DNA of 64,000 bases, taken from assembly GCF_023184515.1 (NCBI RefSeq), contig NZ_JAAHBP010000012.1, positions 1 to 64,000 of the forward strand, given 5' to 3'. Source of the stretch: Streptomyces sp. D2-8. Lineage in GTDB: Bacteria; Actinomycetota; Actinomycetes; Streptomycetales; Streptomycetaceae. The notes beneath the pieces were generated by a model. The model was not told the DNA's origin. It saw only the letters and a list, made by a program, of their open reading frames with translations, and did no database searches. Position 1 is the first letter of the stretch, and the number at the start of each line of letters is the position of its first letter. Below, piece by piece: positions 28,801 to 37,400 of this stretch. A program made the translations under genes and the position numbers.

Positions 28801-29601
28801 GTTGTCGCGGTCGTCGACGTCCTTCAGGACGTCCTCGAGTCCATCGGCCAGTACGACCACCCGGTCCTGGGTGTAGCGCAGCCGCTGCCAGACCTTCTCG
28901 GCCTCCGAGACGGAGAAGACCCGTTCCAGGACCTCTTCGCAGAACTTGTCCTTGGCCTGCTCCGAGAAGTTGAGCCGCTCCTGTACATCGCGAAGCCGCA
29001 GCACGACGGGAACGATGCCTTTACGGGCCAGTCGTTGGGTGAGCCGCACGAGCAGAGCCGTCTTTCCGACTCCGATCGTGCCGACGATCACATGGGGGCG
29101 ACGCTGGCAGGAGTCGTGGAGATCGTTCATCAAGGCGTCGCACAGCTGATCGCGTCCCACGACGGTGCCGATGATGCTGCCCGGTTTCACCAGTTCGTCG
29201 GGATGTCTGCGCGCCTTGCGCAGGTAGTAGTGACGGGCCCGCCGGAAGCGCCAGACGATGAACCACGCGGTGGCCACCACGGCCGAGGAGGACAGGCCCA
29301 CGGCTCCCAGCACGCCCTGCGCGCTGCCCCACTGACGCGTCTTACCCGGTTGCCACACGCCGTACACGAGCAGCGCCAGGTACGCCGCGGAGAGGACGAC
29401 GTACGCCCCGCTCATCAACCAGGTCTGAGGACGCCACCAGTGACGCGCCCGCCGCTCGCCCCTTTTCAGCAGCCACCAGTTGCGCCCCTTGCGCCAGACG
29501 AAGACAACCGGCCAGCTCGCCCCGAACCACAGCCGAGCCCACGCCCCTGCCGGCCGAGGGCCGGGCGTGCCATGCCTACGGGTCTCGTTGCCAGGGCTCA
29601 T
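25900..29601 (-). CDS. Membrane-anchored STAND/NACHT-like P-loop NTPase with C-terminal Cys/His cluster
   Basis: 1233 aa from the ATG at 29601 with GGGGAG upstream. A basic N-terminal segment is followed by two hydrophobic segments (about 62-83 and 98-118), then a NACHT-like NTPase with P-loop GTIGVGKTALL (about 175) and Walker B VVVLADGLEDVL (about 245). A long helical region contains an ASPASPAS linker (about 807-817) and a charged coiled coil (about 840-875). Near the C-terminus (about 1144-1175) a cluster of five Cys and a His pair (CVDGC, FC, QC, FCIHQH) could bind zinc. STAND NTPases act as ligand-triggered switches in signalling and in phage defence; the effector here is not recognised. 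The stop lies 9 bp from the convergent AfsR-type gene. Confidence 0.7.
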   Translation of the reverse strand: MSPGNETRRHGTPGPRPAGAWARLWFGASWPVVFVWRKGRNWWLLKRGERRARHWWRPQTWLMSGAYVVLSAAYLALLVYGVWQPGKTRQWGSAQGVLGAVGLSSSAVVATAWFIVWRFRRARHYYLRKARRHPDELVKPGSIIGTVVGRDQLCDALMNDLHDSCQRRPHVIVGTIGVGKTALLVRLTQRLARKGIVPVVLRLRDVQERLNFSEQAKDKFCEEVLERVFSVSEAEKVWQRLRYTQDRVVVLADGLEDVLKDVDDRDNKIRKAINDARDDRLPLVITSRQQKSLEAISAAQTILEPLSEEAALQYVALGSNWRSNRQRMDWVVEAAEIAESPLYLNIAKDLELRGRLELIVGAGGDERCDPRDQDMWALRYDLLEGWVDALVEGALYPEQPISAKGRFMTVEYLSVLACAALRTNSTYVDYGVLTPSRAGEDSVIGEEKTQQDAKAAQKLRELLELRVQLAAKRFGAGEVADASMDERLAASWGSRLGLVEERGSGVRFQHSVLQAYLASRCMDVLVNLDPAVRPRSSASAVREAFFARALTCPGRELAMALVFYSRSVEALAGCHDHPEIGGRLQTAEHCSLDFVRMELRTAADNALKGDSEPSTEAPPDDRGGGDIEQDPKIRALELYSAALDVDSFHHEPQHREIVEEIHDKWGDLQVYNDRKLDSPKKALIRRIAATGLLLSRRRTLPPSGVREVRGRTGYDLLFDIAGKEPSHGVRFAIAQAIGEGGDEAFHALQFELSAARAPVPALSLFGVGAVTGAGARRTFARSLESVDDPFHAIARLGPSERGNGLPFASPASPASPASLEAERPPSAPGTTRTERLLRKGRAKVLENKRRDEENEEQKERYRDQEEQRKRIMRAWLAPMLVHSCSFTPHQNTPYEVLSGWMSRMRDKQVDLELQVALAQGFRQAANHRTPPTHPGRAGEFLNEQAGEMLKHTDYWFARLALLHALTLWALPDDVTEGQPRRGHGASPDRQVRQWLQQTANPKVKRKRRDEHPLVRAAGKMARQALQTRRPDRFLWIDEAGMASQIGSGTSSPREWRMHNLWIPPSRGWSTLDPSAQQLLADILVLLILTEERGDRPKDALLRLEDAYSGEQNALPPCLAKDRTPLDPRQALVGETPRSLPGSHCVDGCAFQFCPYPPKGPQCRTELNELFCIHQHSMLKRFQFQAWRSLRFRRRARWQRRTTVANLRRFWDEMGARARNRDLKEASSDARGGE
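27151..27180 (-). repeat. 9-bp tandem repeats encoding Ala-Ser-Pro linker
   Basis: Three to four direct copies of GATGCGGGG (plus strand) encode an ASP repeat in the hinge of the STAND NTPase, a likely flexible linker and a potential slippage site of multiples of three. Confidence 0.7.
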
Positions 29602-29718
29602 CAGAACTCCCCGTGCCAGGATCCCTGGCCAAAATTCGGCCCTCTTCCATGGAATCACGGCGATTTCGGGCAGGCAAAAGGAAGCACTACCGGGGAGTAA
29701 CGTGGGGTGTCGTCGTTC

Positions 29719-29940
29719 TCAGCCGCGGGACACCGGCGGCAAGCTGCCGCCCTTGACGGCCGTCACGAAGGAGGCCCAGCGGCCCGCCGGGAACACGAGC
29801 ACCGGCCCGTGGGCGACCTTGCTGTCCCGCACCGGGATGGCGCCGACGACGCCGTCAGAGACCTCGAGGCATGCGCCGCCGTCCGAGTTGCTGTAAGAGC
29901 TGCTGCGCCACGTCAGGGCGCTCACGTCTATGGTTCGCAC
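29719..29940 (-). CDS. DUF397 domain protein
   Basis: 73 aa, typical of the family: WRSSSYSNSDGGACLEVS near the N-terminus, VRDSKVAHGPVLVF in the middle and WASFVTAVKGG near the end. DUF397 proteins are encoded next to XRE/DUF5753 regulators in Streptomyces and often form regulator/antagonist pairs. The start overlaps the 3' end of the upstream XRE gene by 13 bp, so the two are translationally coupled. The STAND NTPase gene follows on the same strand after 117 bp. Confidence 0.9.
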   Translation of the reverse strand: MRTIDVSALTWRSSSYSNSDGGACLEVSDGVVGAIPVRDSKVAHGPVLVFPAGRWASFVTAVKGGSLPPVSRG

Positions 29941-30764
29941 GGCACTTCCTCCAACATGCTCAGGACGAACTTCCGCGACTCGGCTGGAGACAACGCCAGG
30001 TCACGAACTGCATCGTAAGCGCCTTGCAGTTTCTCAACCGCCGTGTTCTCTTCGATCAGTTCGCCCCGGTGCGCGTTCTCCGTGTAGGCCACCGTACGTC
30101 CATCCGGCACCCGCAGGAACCACACGTCGGTGCTATCGAGACCGTACGGACCCGCCCTGAACGGCAGTACGTGAATCACGATGTTGGGCCGCTCCGTCAT
30201 GTCGGCCACGTACTGCAACTGCCCGCGCCACTCGCCCGCGTCCAGCAGCGCCGTGCGCAGCACCGCCTCGGAGAGGATGGTCCGAAACCTCGGCGCGCCC
30301 TCCCCCTCCAGCAACTCCCGCCGCCCCATCCGAGCCTCGACCTGCTGCTCCAGCTCCTTGCCCTTCAGCCCACCGGCCGCCAGGACCTCCCGTGCGTAGC
30401 CCGGTGTCTGCAACAACCCCGGCAGCACGCTCACCGCGAAGTGCCACAGGCTCACCGCCCTGGCCTCCAGCGCCATGTACCGCCGGTACCGCTCACGGAA
30501 CTGCGTATGGTCCCCGGCGGCCAGTTCCCAGAGGGCGAGCAGCAGTCCGGGCGTCCCGTAGTGCGTGTCGAGGGCCTGGACGACCTCGGGGCTGCCCAGG
30601 GTTTCGCCCTTCTCCATCTTGCCGAACAGGGACCAGTCCCAGCCCAGCCGTTCCCCGAGCTGCCGCAGGCTCATCCCGCCGGCCAGCCGCAGGGTTCGCA
30701 GCTCCTCGGCGAACCGCTGACGTGGTTCCTGGCTGCGGCCGGTGATGACGCGACGCTGCGGCAT
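29928..30764 (-). CDS. XRE-family transcriptional regulator (HTH plus DUF5753)
   Basis: 278 aa. The N-terminal helix-turn-helix (about 15-70) contains MSLRQLGERLGWDWSLFGKMEKG. The remainder is a DUF5753 domain: ALEARAVSLWHFAVSVLPGLLQTPGYAREVL, RQ-type strand region and FLRVPDGRTVAYTENAHRGELIEE. This is the Scr1/WhiJ-like class found in many copies in Streptomyces, usually paired with DUF397 as here. It probably regulates itself and the divergent gene pair, and perhaps the downstream NTPase. Confidence 0.92.
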   Translation of the reverse strand: MPQRRVITGRSQEPRQRFAEELRTLRLAGGMSLRQLGERLGWDWSLFGKMEKGETLGSPEVVQALDTHYGTPGLLLALWELAAGDHTQFRERYRRYMALEARAVSLWHFAVSVLPGLLQTPGYAREVLAAGGLKGKELEQQVEARMGRRELLEGEGAPRFRTILSEAVLRTALLDAGEWRGQLQYVADMTERPNIVIHVLPFRAGPYGLDSTDVWFLRVPDGRTVAYTENAHRGELIEENTAVEKLQGAYDAVRDLALSPAESRKFVLSMLEEVPCEP

Positions 30765-30897
30765 ACGGCTGGCTCCCCTCCGAGATGTTCGCGTGGACGG
30801 TGTGGAAGGTGTGGAACGACCCCCGGGGCCCGGGGAAGCACAGCCCCGTCCACGGCATGGCCGCCCTCGTCCGGGCGCATTCTCGTAACGCCCGGAC

Positions 30898-30908
30898 TAC
30901 GCAGCGTA
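30898..30908. promoter_or_regulatory. TACGC-A-GCGTA palindrome in divergent promoter region
   Basis: A perfect 11-bp palindrome sits in the 212-bp region between the XRE gene start (30764) and the divergent small gene (30977). A related CGTAACG lies just upstream. Its position fits an operator for the XRE protein; this is inference only. Confidence 0.3.
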
Positions 30909-30976
30909 ATTCGCGCAGCGCAGCCGGGTCATGGATTCCACAGGACCGGACCGACAACGACGACAGGACGACGACG

Positions 30977-31201
30977 ATGCCCTCCACCCCCACGAAGATC
31001 CAGGAAGCCCTCGAAGCCCGTGACGCCCTCGCCGCCGCCCTCACCCGGGCCGGCATCCAGCTCCCCGCGATGGACATCCGCACCCCTTGGGGGGACGACC
31101 GGAAGGAAGAGGCCCGGTACGCGCTCGTCCACCTCGGGGTGTGCTCCGCGCCCGTGGCCCTGATGCTCGCGGACGTGATCCGCAAGGGGGCCGACGCATG
31201 A
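30977..31201 (+). CDS. Small hypothetical protein (74 aa)
   Basis: ATG at 30977. Mostly helical sequence with IQEALEARDALAAALTRAG and YALVHLGVCSAPVALMLADVI; no domain recognised. The stop overlaps the ATG of the next gene (ATGA at 31198), so the two are coupled. It lies divergently to the XRE/DUF397 pair, a common arrangement for small Streptomyces genes of unknown function. Confidence 0.65.
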   Translation: MPSTPTKIQEALEARDALAAALTRAGIQLPAMDIRTPWGDDRKEEARYALVHLGVCSAPVALMLADVIRKGADA

Positions 31202-31449
31202 GGGAGGACGACGTGGACGGGCACGGCGGCGAGGTCCCGGGCGTCGGCGTGGCCGTCCGCGACACCGCCCGCGACCGGGTGGGCCGGGTCATGGGCCACG
31301 AGGGCCCCTGCCTCCAGGTCCGGCCGCTCGGCGGCCGCGAATGGGACGCCGACCCCCGCCACGTCCGGACACTGAGCCAGGACGAGTTACTGAGCGCCCT
31401 CCTCGCCGAGGTCAACGCCCGCAGCCGCCGAAGCCGGACCACCAAGTGA
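31198..31449 (+). CDS. Small hypothetical protein (83 aa), coupled to 30977 gene
   Basis: ATG at 31198 overlaps the upstream TGA. The middle (GVAVRDTARDRVGRVMGHEG and QVRPLGGREWDADP) looks like a small beta-barrel; the tail is helical and basic. No family was recognised. It is convergent with the giant gene (22 bp between stops). It is on the opposite strand from the effector, so it is not an obvious immunity gene, but it is the nearest small gene to it. Confidence 0.6.
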   Translation: MREDDVDGHGGEVPGVGVAVRDTARDRVGRVMGHEGPCLQVRPLGGREWDADPRHVRTLSQDELLSALLAEVNARSRRSRTTK

Positions 31450-31470
31450 CCCCATCGCTCCTGACGGGGG

Positions 31471-34400
31471 TCAGGTCGCGTCGTCCCGTTGGATGCTGTC
31501 GCCGCGGTTGTTGAGGGAGACGTAGGTGCCGATGCGGCGGAAGTCGTTCATCACGCCGAACCTGCTCTTGTCCGACGGCAGGAGGGCCTGCACCTCGGGG
31601 TCCGCCGTCAGCTGGTCGTGCAGCGTCTTCTTGTAGGCGTTGTAGACCCTCGCCGTGTATCCGGGCTCCATGGCCGCGCCCATCCGGTGGTCGTTGGTGA
31701 CGGCGATGGAGGCGAGGTCCATCAGGTAGCAGTCGAACACGTCCGTGACGTCTTCGGGCTTCGCGTTCTCCTCCCCGTTCCGGGCGTCCCGCGCGAGCAC
31801 CCCAGCCATCTCCAGGACGATGTCGCGGTAGATCCGGTGCCTGGTGCTGCTCTGGTAGGCGGCCATGATGTGGTCGGCCTGACCGGCGCCCTCCGTGCTC
31901 ATGGTGCGCGGCGGGTTGACGTCCTCCAGGCCCGGCACCGGCAGCGGGAAGTTCTCGAACATCGCCTCTTCGTCGGGAAGCCCCGCGTTCCGGGCAGCCA
32001 GGGGATGCAGGCCGATCTCGTGGGCCAGCATGCCCATCACGTGACCGATGTCGTACTTCTCGAAGTAGTAGCTGGCGAGGTTGATGTCGACGCCGTCCGC
32101 ACCGCGGTCCGTGACGTCAGCGGGGGTTTCGGTGGTGCGCACGTGCAGGGTGATGCGGCAGGGCCGGTCACCGATGTAGTCGCTGATGGTGTCGTGCTTC
32201 CGCAGCAACTCGATGATGCGGACCGCCCGGTCGCGGTACTTCTCCTCCGTGTGCTTGAGGTTGGTGAATTCGAAGTTCCCCGACTTGAACGGTACGAGTA
32301 TCCGGGGCGGCACGTCGCTGACGACGGCGGTGTCGGCATCCGTGCCGGGGTCCTCCTGCCCCCACGTCGGCTGGGGCAGGGACACCGGGTCCACCCACAC
32401 CGACCGGCGGACAACCGGCTCGGCCTGCGCCCGGGTGGCTTCCCAGTCCTGTTCTCCCTTCTCACCGTCGCGCCCACCAAGGTGCGGGTTCACGTCACCG
32501 ATGAGCGCGCCGAGCAGGGCCAGATGACGGCTGCGGAGACCGGCGGCGGCGAGCGAGGGGTCCTCCGGGTCCGCGTCCAGATCACCCAGCAGACTGCCCG
32601 GGATGTGCGGGCGGTGCGGGGCATCGGCGTCCCGGTACTCGTCCCGCAGACCGAGTTGATGCGTCAGCTCGTGCACCAACTGCACCGGCTCGGCATCCAC
32701 CCACCAGGTCCTCTGATCCATGGCCCGGTCCCGGCTCACCAGATCGACCGTCAAGTGCGGCGAGCCGTCGGCATCGACGGGTTCGACCGTCACGTGCAGG
32801 CGGTCACCATTCGGCAGGCGGTAACCCCGATCGTTCAGATACTCCTCGACTCCTCCGCTCAACTGCCCGAAGACCCGGGCGCTCTGCCCGTCCGCACCCT
32901 GCAGGGCGACCCGTACGGTCAGGTCGGTGACCGGCTCGCCGTTGTGCGTGAGCCGCCGCACGTCGAAACCGGACCGCACCACGAACCGAGGGCGGCCATC
33001 ACGCGCCCCGTTCAACTGCGGCGTGGCGGACGGGCCTTCCCGGTCATCTGCGCCGGTCTGCGGCAGCCGGGGACTTGCTTCACCCGTCGGAATCGGCACC
33101 TGGATGCTGTCGCCGCGGTTGTTGGTTCCGACACTGGTGGCGAGCTGGGCGAAGTCCCCCAGGACACCGAACCTGCCCTTGTCGGCGGGCAGCAGGGCAC
33201 GAAGGGGACCGTCTGCGGGCAGATGCTCAGCCAACTGGGCCTTGTAGGCGTTGTAGGCCTTGGCCGTGTAGTTCGGATCCGTGACCGCCCGGCCCCGGTG
33301 GTCATTGGTCACCGCGATCGAGGCCAGGTCCATCAGATAGCAGTCGAACAGGTCCGTGACGTCCTTGGACTTGGCCCCCTGCACGCCCACGCGTGCCCGG
33401 TGCGCGAGCACCCCGGCCATCTCCACCACGATGTCCCGGTAGATCCCATGCCGGATCGTGTGCGGGAAAGCGGCCATGACGTGATCGGCCTGCCCCGCAC
33501 CCTCGGTGTTCATGAAACGCGGCGTACTCAACGATTCCAGCCCCGGCACCGGCAGCGGCATCCCCGAATACAGCTCCTCCTCCTCGGGAATTCTCGCGTT
33601 CCGCGACGCCAGAGGATGCAGACCGATCTCATGGGACAACATGCCCATGATGTAACCGGTGTCGTACTTCTCGAAGTAGTAACTCGCCAGATTGATGTCG
33701 ACGCCGTCATCACCACGATCCGTCACATCGGCCGGAGCCTCCGTCGTCCGCAGACGCAGCGTGATCCGCACCGGACGACTGCCGACGTAACGGTTGATGG
33801 TGGCGTGCTCATCCAGCAACTCCACGATCCGGACCGCCTTGTCGAGATACCGCTCCGACTGATTCAGATTGGTGAACTCGTACTGCCCCAACCGGAACGA
33901 GGCAGGCACCGGCTCCGCCACCGTCGGCACCGCATCACCATCGGCCTGCGGGAGACGCGGCAGCGCCTCACCCGTCGGAATCGGCACCTGAATGCTGTCG
34001 CCACGATTGTTGGCCCCGACACTGGCAGCGAGCTGGGCGAAGTCACCCAACACACCGAACCTGCCCTTGTCGGCGGGCAGCAGGGCACGAAGGGGACTGT
34101 CCTCGGGAAGGTGCTCCGCCAGCTGCGCCTTGTACGCGTTGTAGGCCTTGGCCGTGTAGTTCGGATCCGTGATCGCCCGCGCCCGGTGGTCGTTGGTGAC
34201 CGCGATGGACGCGAGGTCCATCAGGTAACAGTCGAACAGGTCCGTGACGTCCTTGGGCTTTGCACCCTCCACACCGGCCTGCGCCGCCACGGCCAGAATG
34301 TCGGCCATCCTGAGCACGATGTCACGGTAGATCCGGTGCCTGGTGCTGCTCGGGTAGGCGGCCATGATGTGATCGGCCTGACCGGCACCCTCCGTGCTCA

Positions 34401-37400
34401 TGGTGCGCGGCGGGTTCTGGTCCTCCAGTCCCGGCACGGACAGCGGGAAGTTCTTGAACATCTCCTCCTCGTCAGGGATATTCCGGTCCCGCGAGGCCAG
34501 GGGATGCAGACCGATCTCATGGGACAACATGCCCATGATGTAACCGACGTCGTACTTCTCGAAGTAATAGCTCGCCAGGTTGATGTCGACACCGTCGTCG
34601 CCACGGTCCGTCACGTCGGCGGGCGTTTCGGTCGTGCGCACGTGCAGGGTGATACGGACCGGGCGGTCGCCGACGTAGTCACTGATCACCGGATGGTCCC
34701 CGAGCAGCTCGATGATGCGGATCGCCTTGTCGCGATATCTGGCATCCGTGTGCTTCAGGTTCGTGAACTCGAAGTTCCCCGACTTGAACGGAACGAAGGT
34801 CACTTCCTGCGGCATGTGGGCCGGGACCTCGGACCCTGCCGAGTCATCGGCCGACCGGGGCAGAGAGACGGGGTCCACCCACACCGACCGGCGAGTGACC
34901 GGCTCGGCGGCGTCACGCGCCGCCTCCCAGCTCTGCTCGCCGTCGCGCGGGCCGGGGTGCGGGTCCACGTCACCGATGAGCGCGCCGAGCAGCGCCAAGT
35001 GACGGTCACGAAGACCGGCGGCGGCGAGCGAGGAGTTCTCCGGGTCCGCGTCCAGGTCGCCCAGCAGACTGCCCGGGATGTGCGGGCGGTGCGGGGAGTC
35101 GGCGTCCCGGTACTCGTCCCGCAGACCCAGCTGATGCGTCAGCTCGTGCACCAACTGCACCGGGGCGGCGTCGGTCCACCACGTGGTCTGGTTCATCACC
35201 CGGTCCCGGCCCACCAGGTCCACCGTCAGATGAGGCGAGTCAACCGGATCGACGAACTCCACCGTCACGTGCAGCCGGTCACCATTCGGCAGGCGGTGAG
35301 CGGGGGCGTTCAGGAACTCGTTCACTCCCGTCTCGAGCTGGTCGAACACGTGGGTGGCGGCGTCGTCGTCCGTGCCGCGCAGTGCGACGCGGACCGTGAG
35401 GTCGGTGACCGGATCGCCCTGGTGCGAGAACCGCCGGGCGTCGAAGCCGGAGCGCACCACGAAACGGGGGCGGCTGTCACGCGCGCCGCGCGACCGTGGT
35501 GCGGCGGGCGGCGCGGTCTGTGTCTGCGGCGCCGTGCCGGTGCTGGTTCCGGGAAGCCTGGGGCGTGCCTCGCCGGTGGTGGTGCCGCCGGACTGCTCCG
35601 CGGCGGGCGGCCGTTGGATGCTGTCGCCGCGGTTGTTGGTGCCGATGCTGGTGGCGAGTTGGGTGAAGTCCCGTGCGACGCCGAACAGGCCCTTGTTCGG
35701 CGGCAGGAGGGCTTGGAGTGAGGGGTTGTCCGCCAGCCGGGCGTGGAGCATCTCCTTGTAGGCGTTGTAGACCCTCGCCGTGTAGTTGGGCTCCTTGACC
35801 GCGTTCATCCGGTAGTCGCTGGTGACCGCGATGGAGGCCAGGTCCATCAGGTAGCAGTCGAACAGGTCGGTGACGTCCCTGGACTTGGCGCCGGCCACGC
35901 CGACCCGGGCGCGCTGCGCGAGCACCCTGGCCATCTCCACGACGATGTCGCGGTAGATGCCGTGCCGGATGGTCTGCGGGTAGGCCGCCATGATGTGGTC
36001 GGCCTGGCCGGCGCTGTCGGTGTTCATGGTGCGCGGCGTCTTCAGATCGGTCAGCCCCGGTACCGTGAGCGGCATCCCCCGGTACGCCTCCTCCTGCTCG
36101 CGAATGTCCGTGTTGCGGGAGGCCAGGGGGTGCAGGCCGATCTCGTGGGACAGCATGCCCATGATGTAGCCGGTGTCGTACTTCTCGAAGTAGTAGCTCG
36201 CGAGGTTGATCTGCACACCGTCGGCACCCAGGTCGCGGACGTCGGCCGGGGTCTCGGTGGTGCGCAGGTGCAGGGTGATCCGGACGGGCCGGCCGCCGAC
36301 GTATGTGCTGATGGTGCTGTGCTCGTCGAGCAGCTCGATGATCCGGATCGCCTTGTCGAGATACCGCTCCGTCTGGTTCAGGTTGGTGAACTCGAAGTTG
36401 CCCAGCTTGAAGGACCGCTGCGCCGGTTCCGGTGCGGCGGGGGCCGGGGCCGGGTTCGCGGGGGTGTCGGGGGTCGCTTCGACGCCGGTCAGCGTGGACA
36501 GCTCGTACGCCTCTTCCTCGGGCGTGCTCTGCGTCTGCGGCGCCTCCGGTGTCTCCGGTGTCTTCTGTGTCTCCGGTGTCTTCTGTGTCTCGGGGGTCTC
36601 CCGTCCGCTCGGCTCGGGTGCCGGGGTGCGGAGGTGCAGGGGGACGAAGTCGCCTCCGCGGCGGCGGAGCCGGACGTGCGGGCCGCTGTCGCCCGCCGGG
36701 CCCGGATAGGTGTGGACGGTGCCGTTCTCGTCGACCAGGGTGACGGTGGTGCCGGTCGCGGCGGCGGCCCACTTGGCGACCGCGCGGTCGGCCTCGGGGC
36801 CCCACGGGGCCTGGGCGAGGTGGCGGCGCACCTGGGCTTCCAGGGCTTCCGCGCTCGGCGCGGGTGCGGCGCGGCGCGTCGCCAGGGGCGGGGGCGTGAA
36901 CAGGGAGTCCCGCTCGGCCGGGTCGCCCGGCAGGCCGTGCAGCCGCATCAGCTGGAGGGGTGACCACCGGGCGCGCATCCGCAGCCGGGCGGCCTCGCGG
37001 CGGTCCAGGCCCTGCTGGTCGGCGGCTTTGCCCAGGGCCGTGGACAGGGCGCCGAAGAAGCCGTTGCCGCGGCCGGTGGGGGTGCCCTGGGTGTAGGTGG
37101 CGCCGTCGGGGGCGGTGAGGACGCCGGTGCGGTCGAGGCGGTAACGCGGGCCGCTGCCGTCGGCGGGCGGCATCCAGGGCGGGGTGGCGTGGCTGCGGTG
37201 TGCCGGCGGCTGCCGTGTCGCAGCGGTGCTGTCGGTGGCCGGGGTCCCGGCCGTCGATGTGCCGGTGTGCGCACCGGAGTCGGTCTCGGCCGCCGGCGTC
37301 GGCAGTGCCGTGGCGGCCGGGGGCGGGGTGCCGGGCGGTAGGGCGGCGTGGAAGAAGCCGTCGGCGGCGAACAGGACCGGATCGTTGACCGGGTCGACGG

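Noticed and set aside
31446..31473. Terminator between the small gene pair and the giant gene
   Set aside because: Only 7-bp arms (TGACCCC/GGGGTCA) with a long loop; too weak to call.
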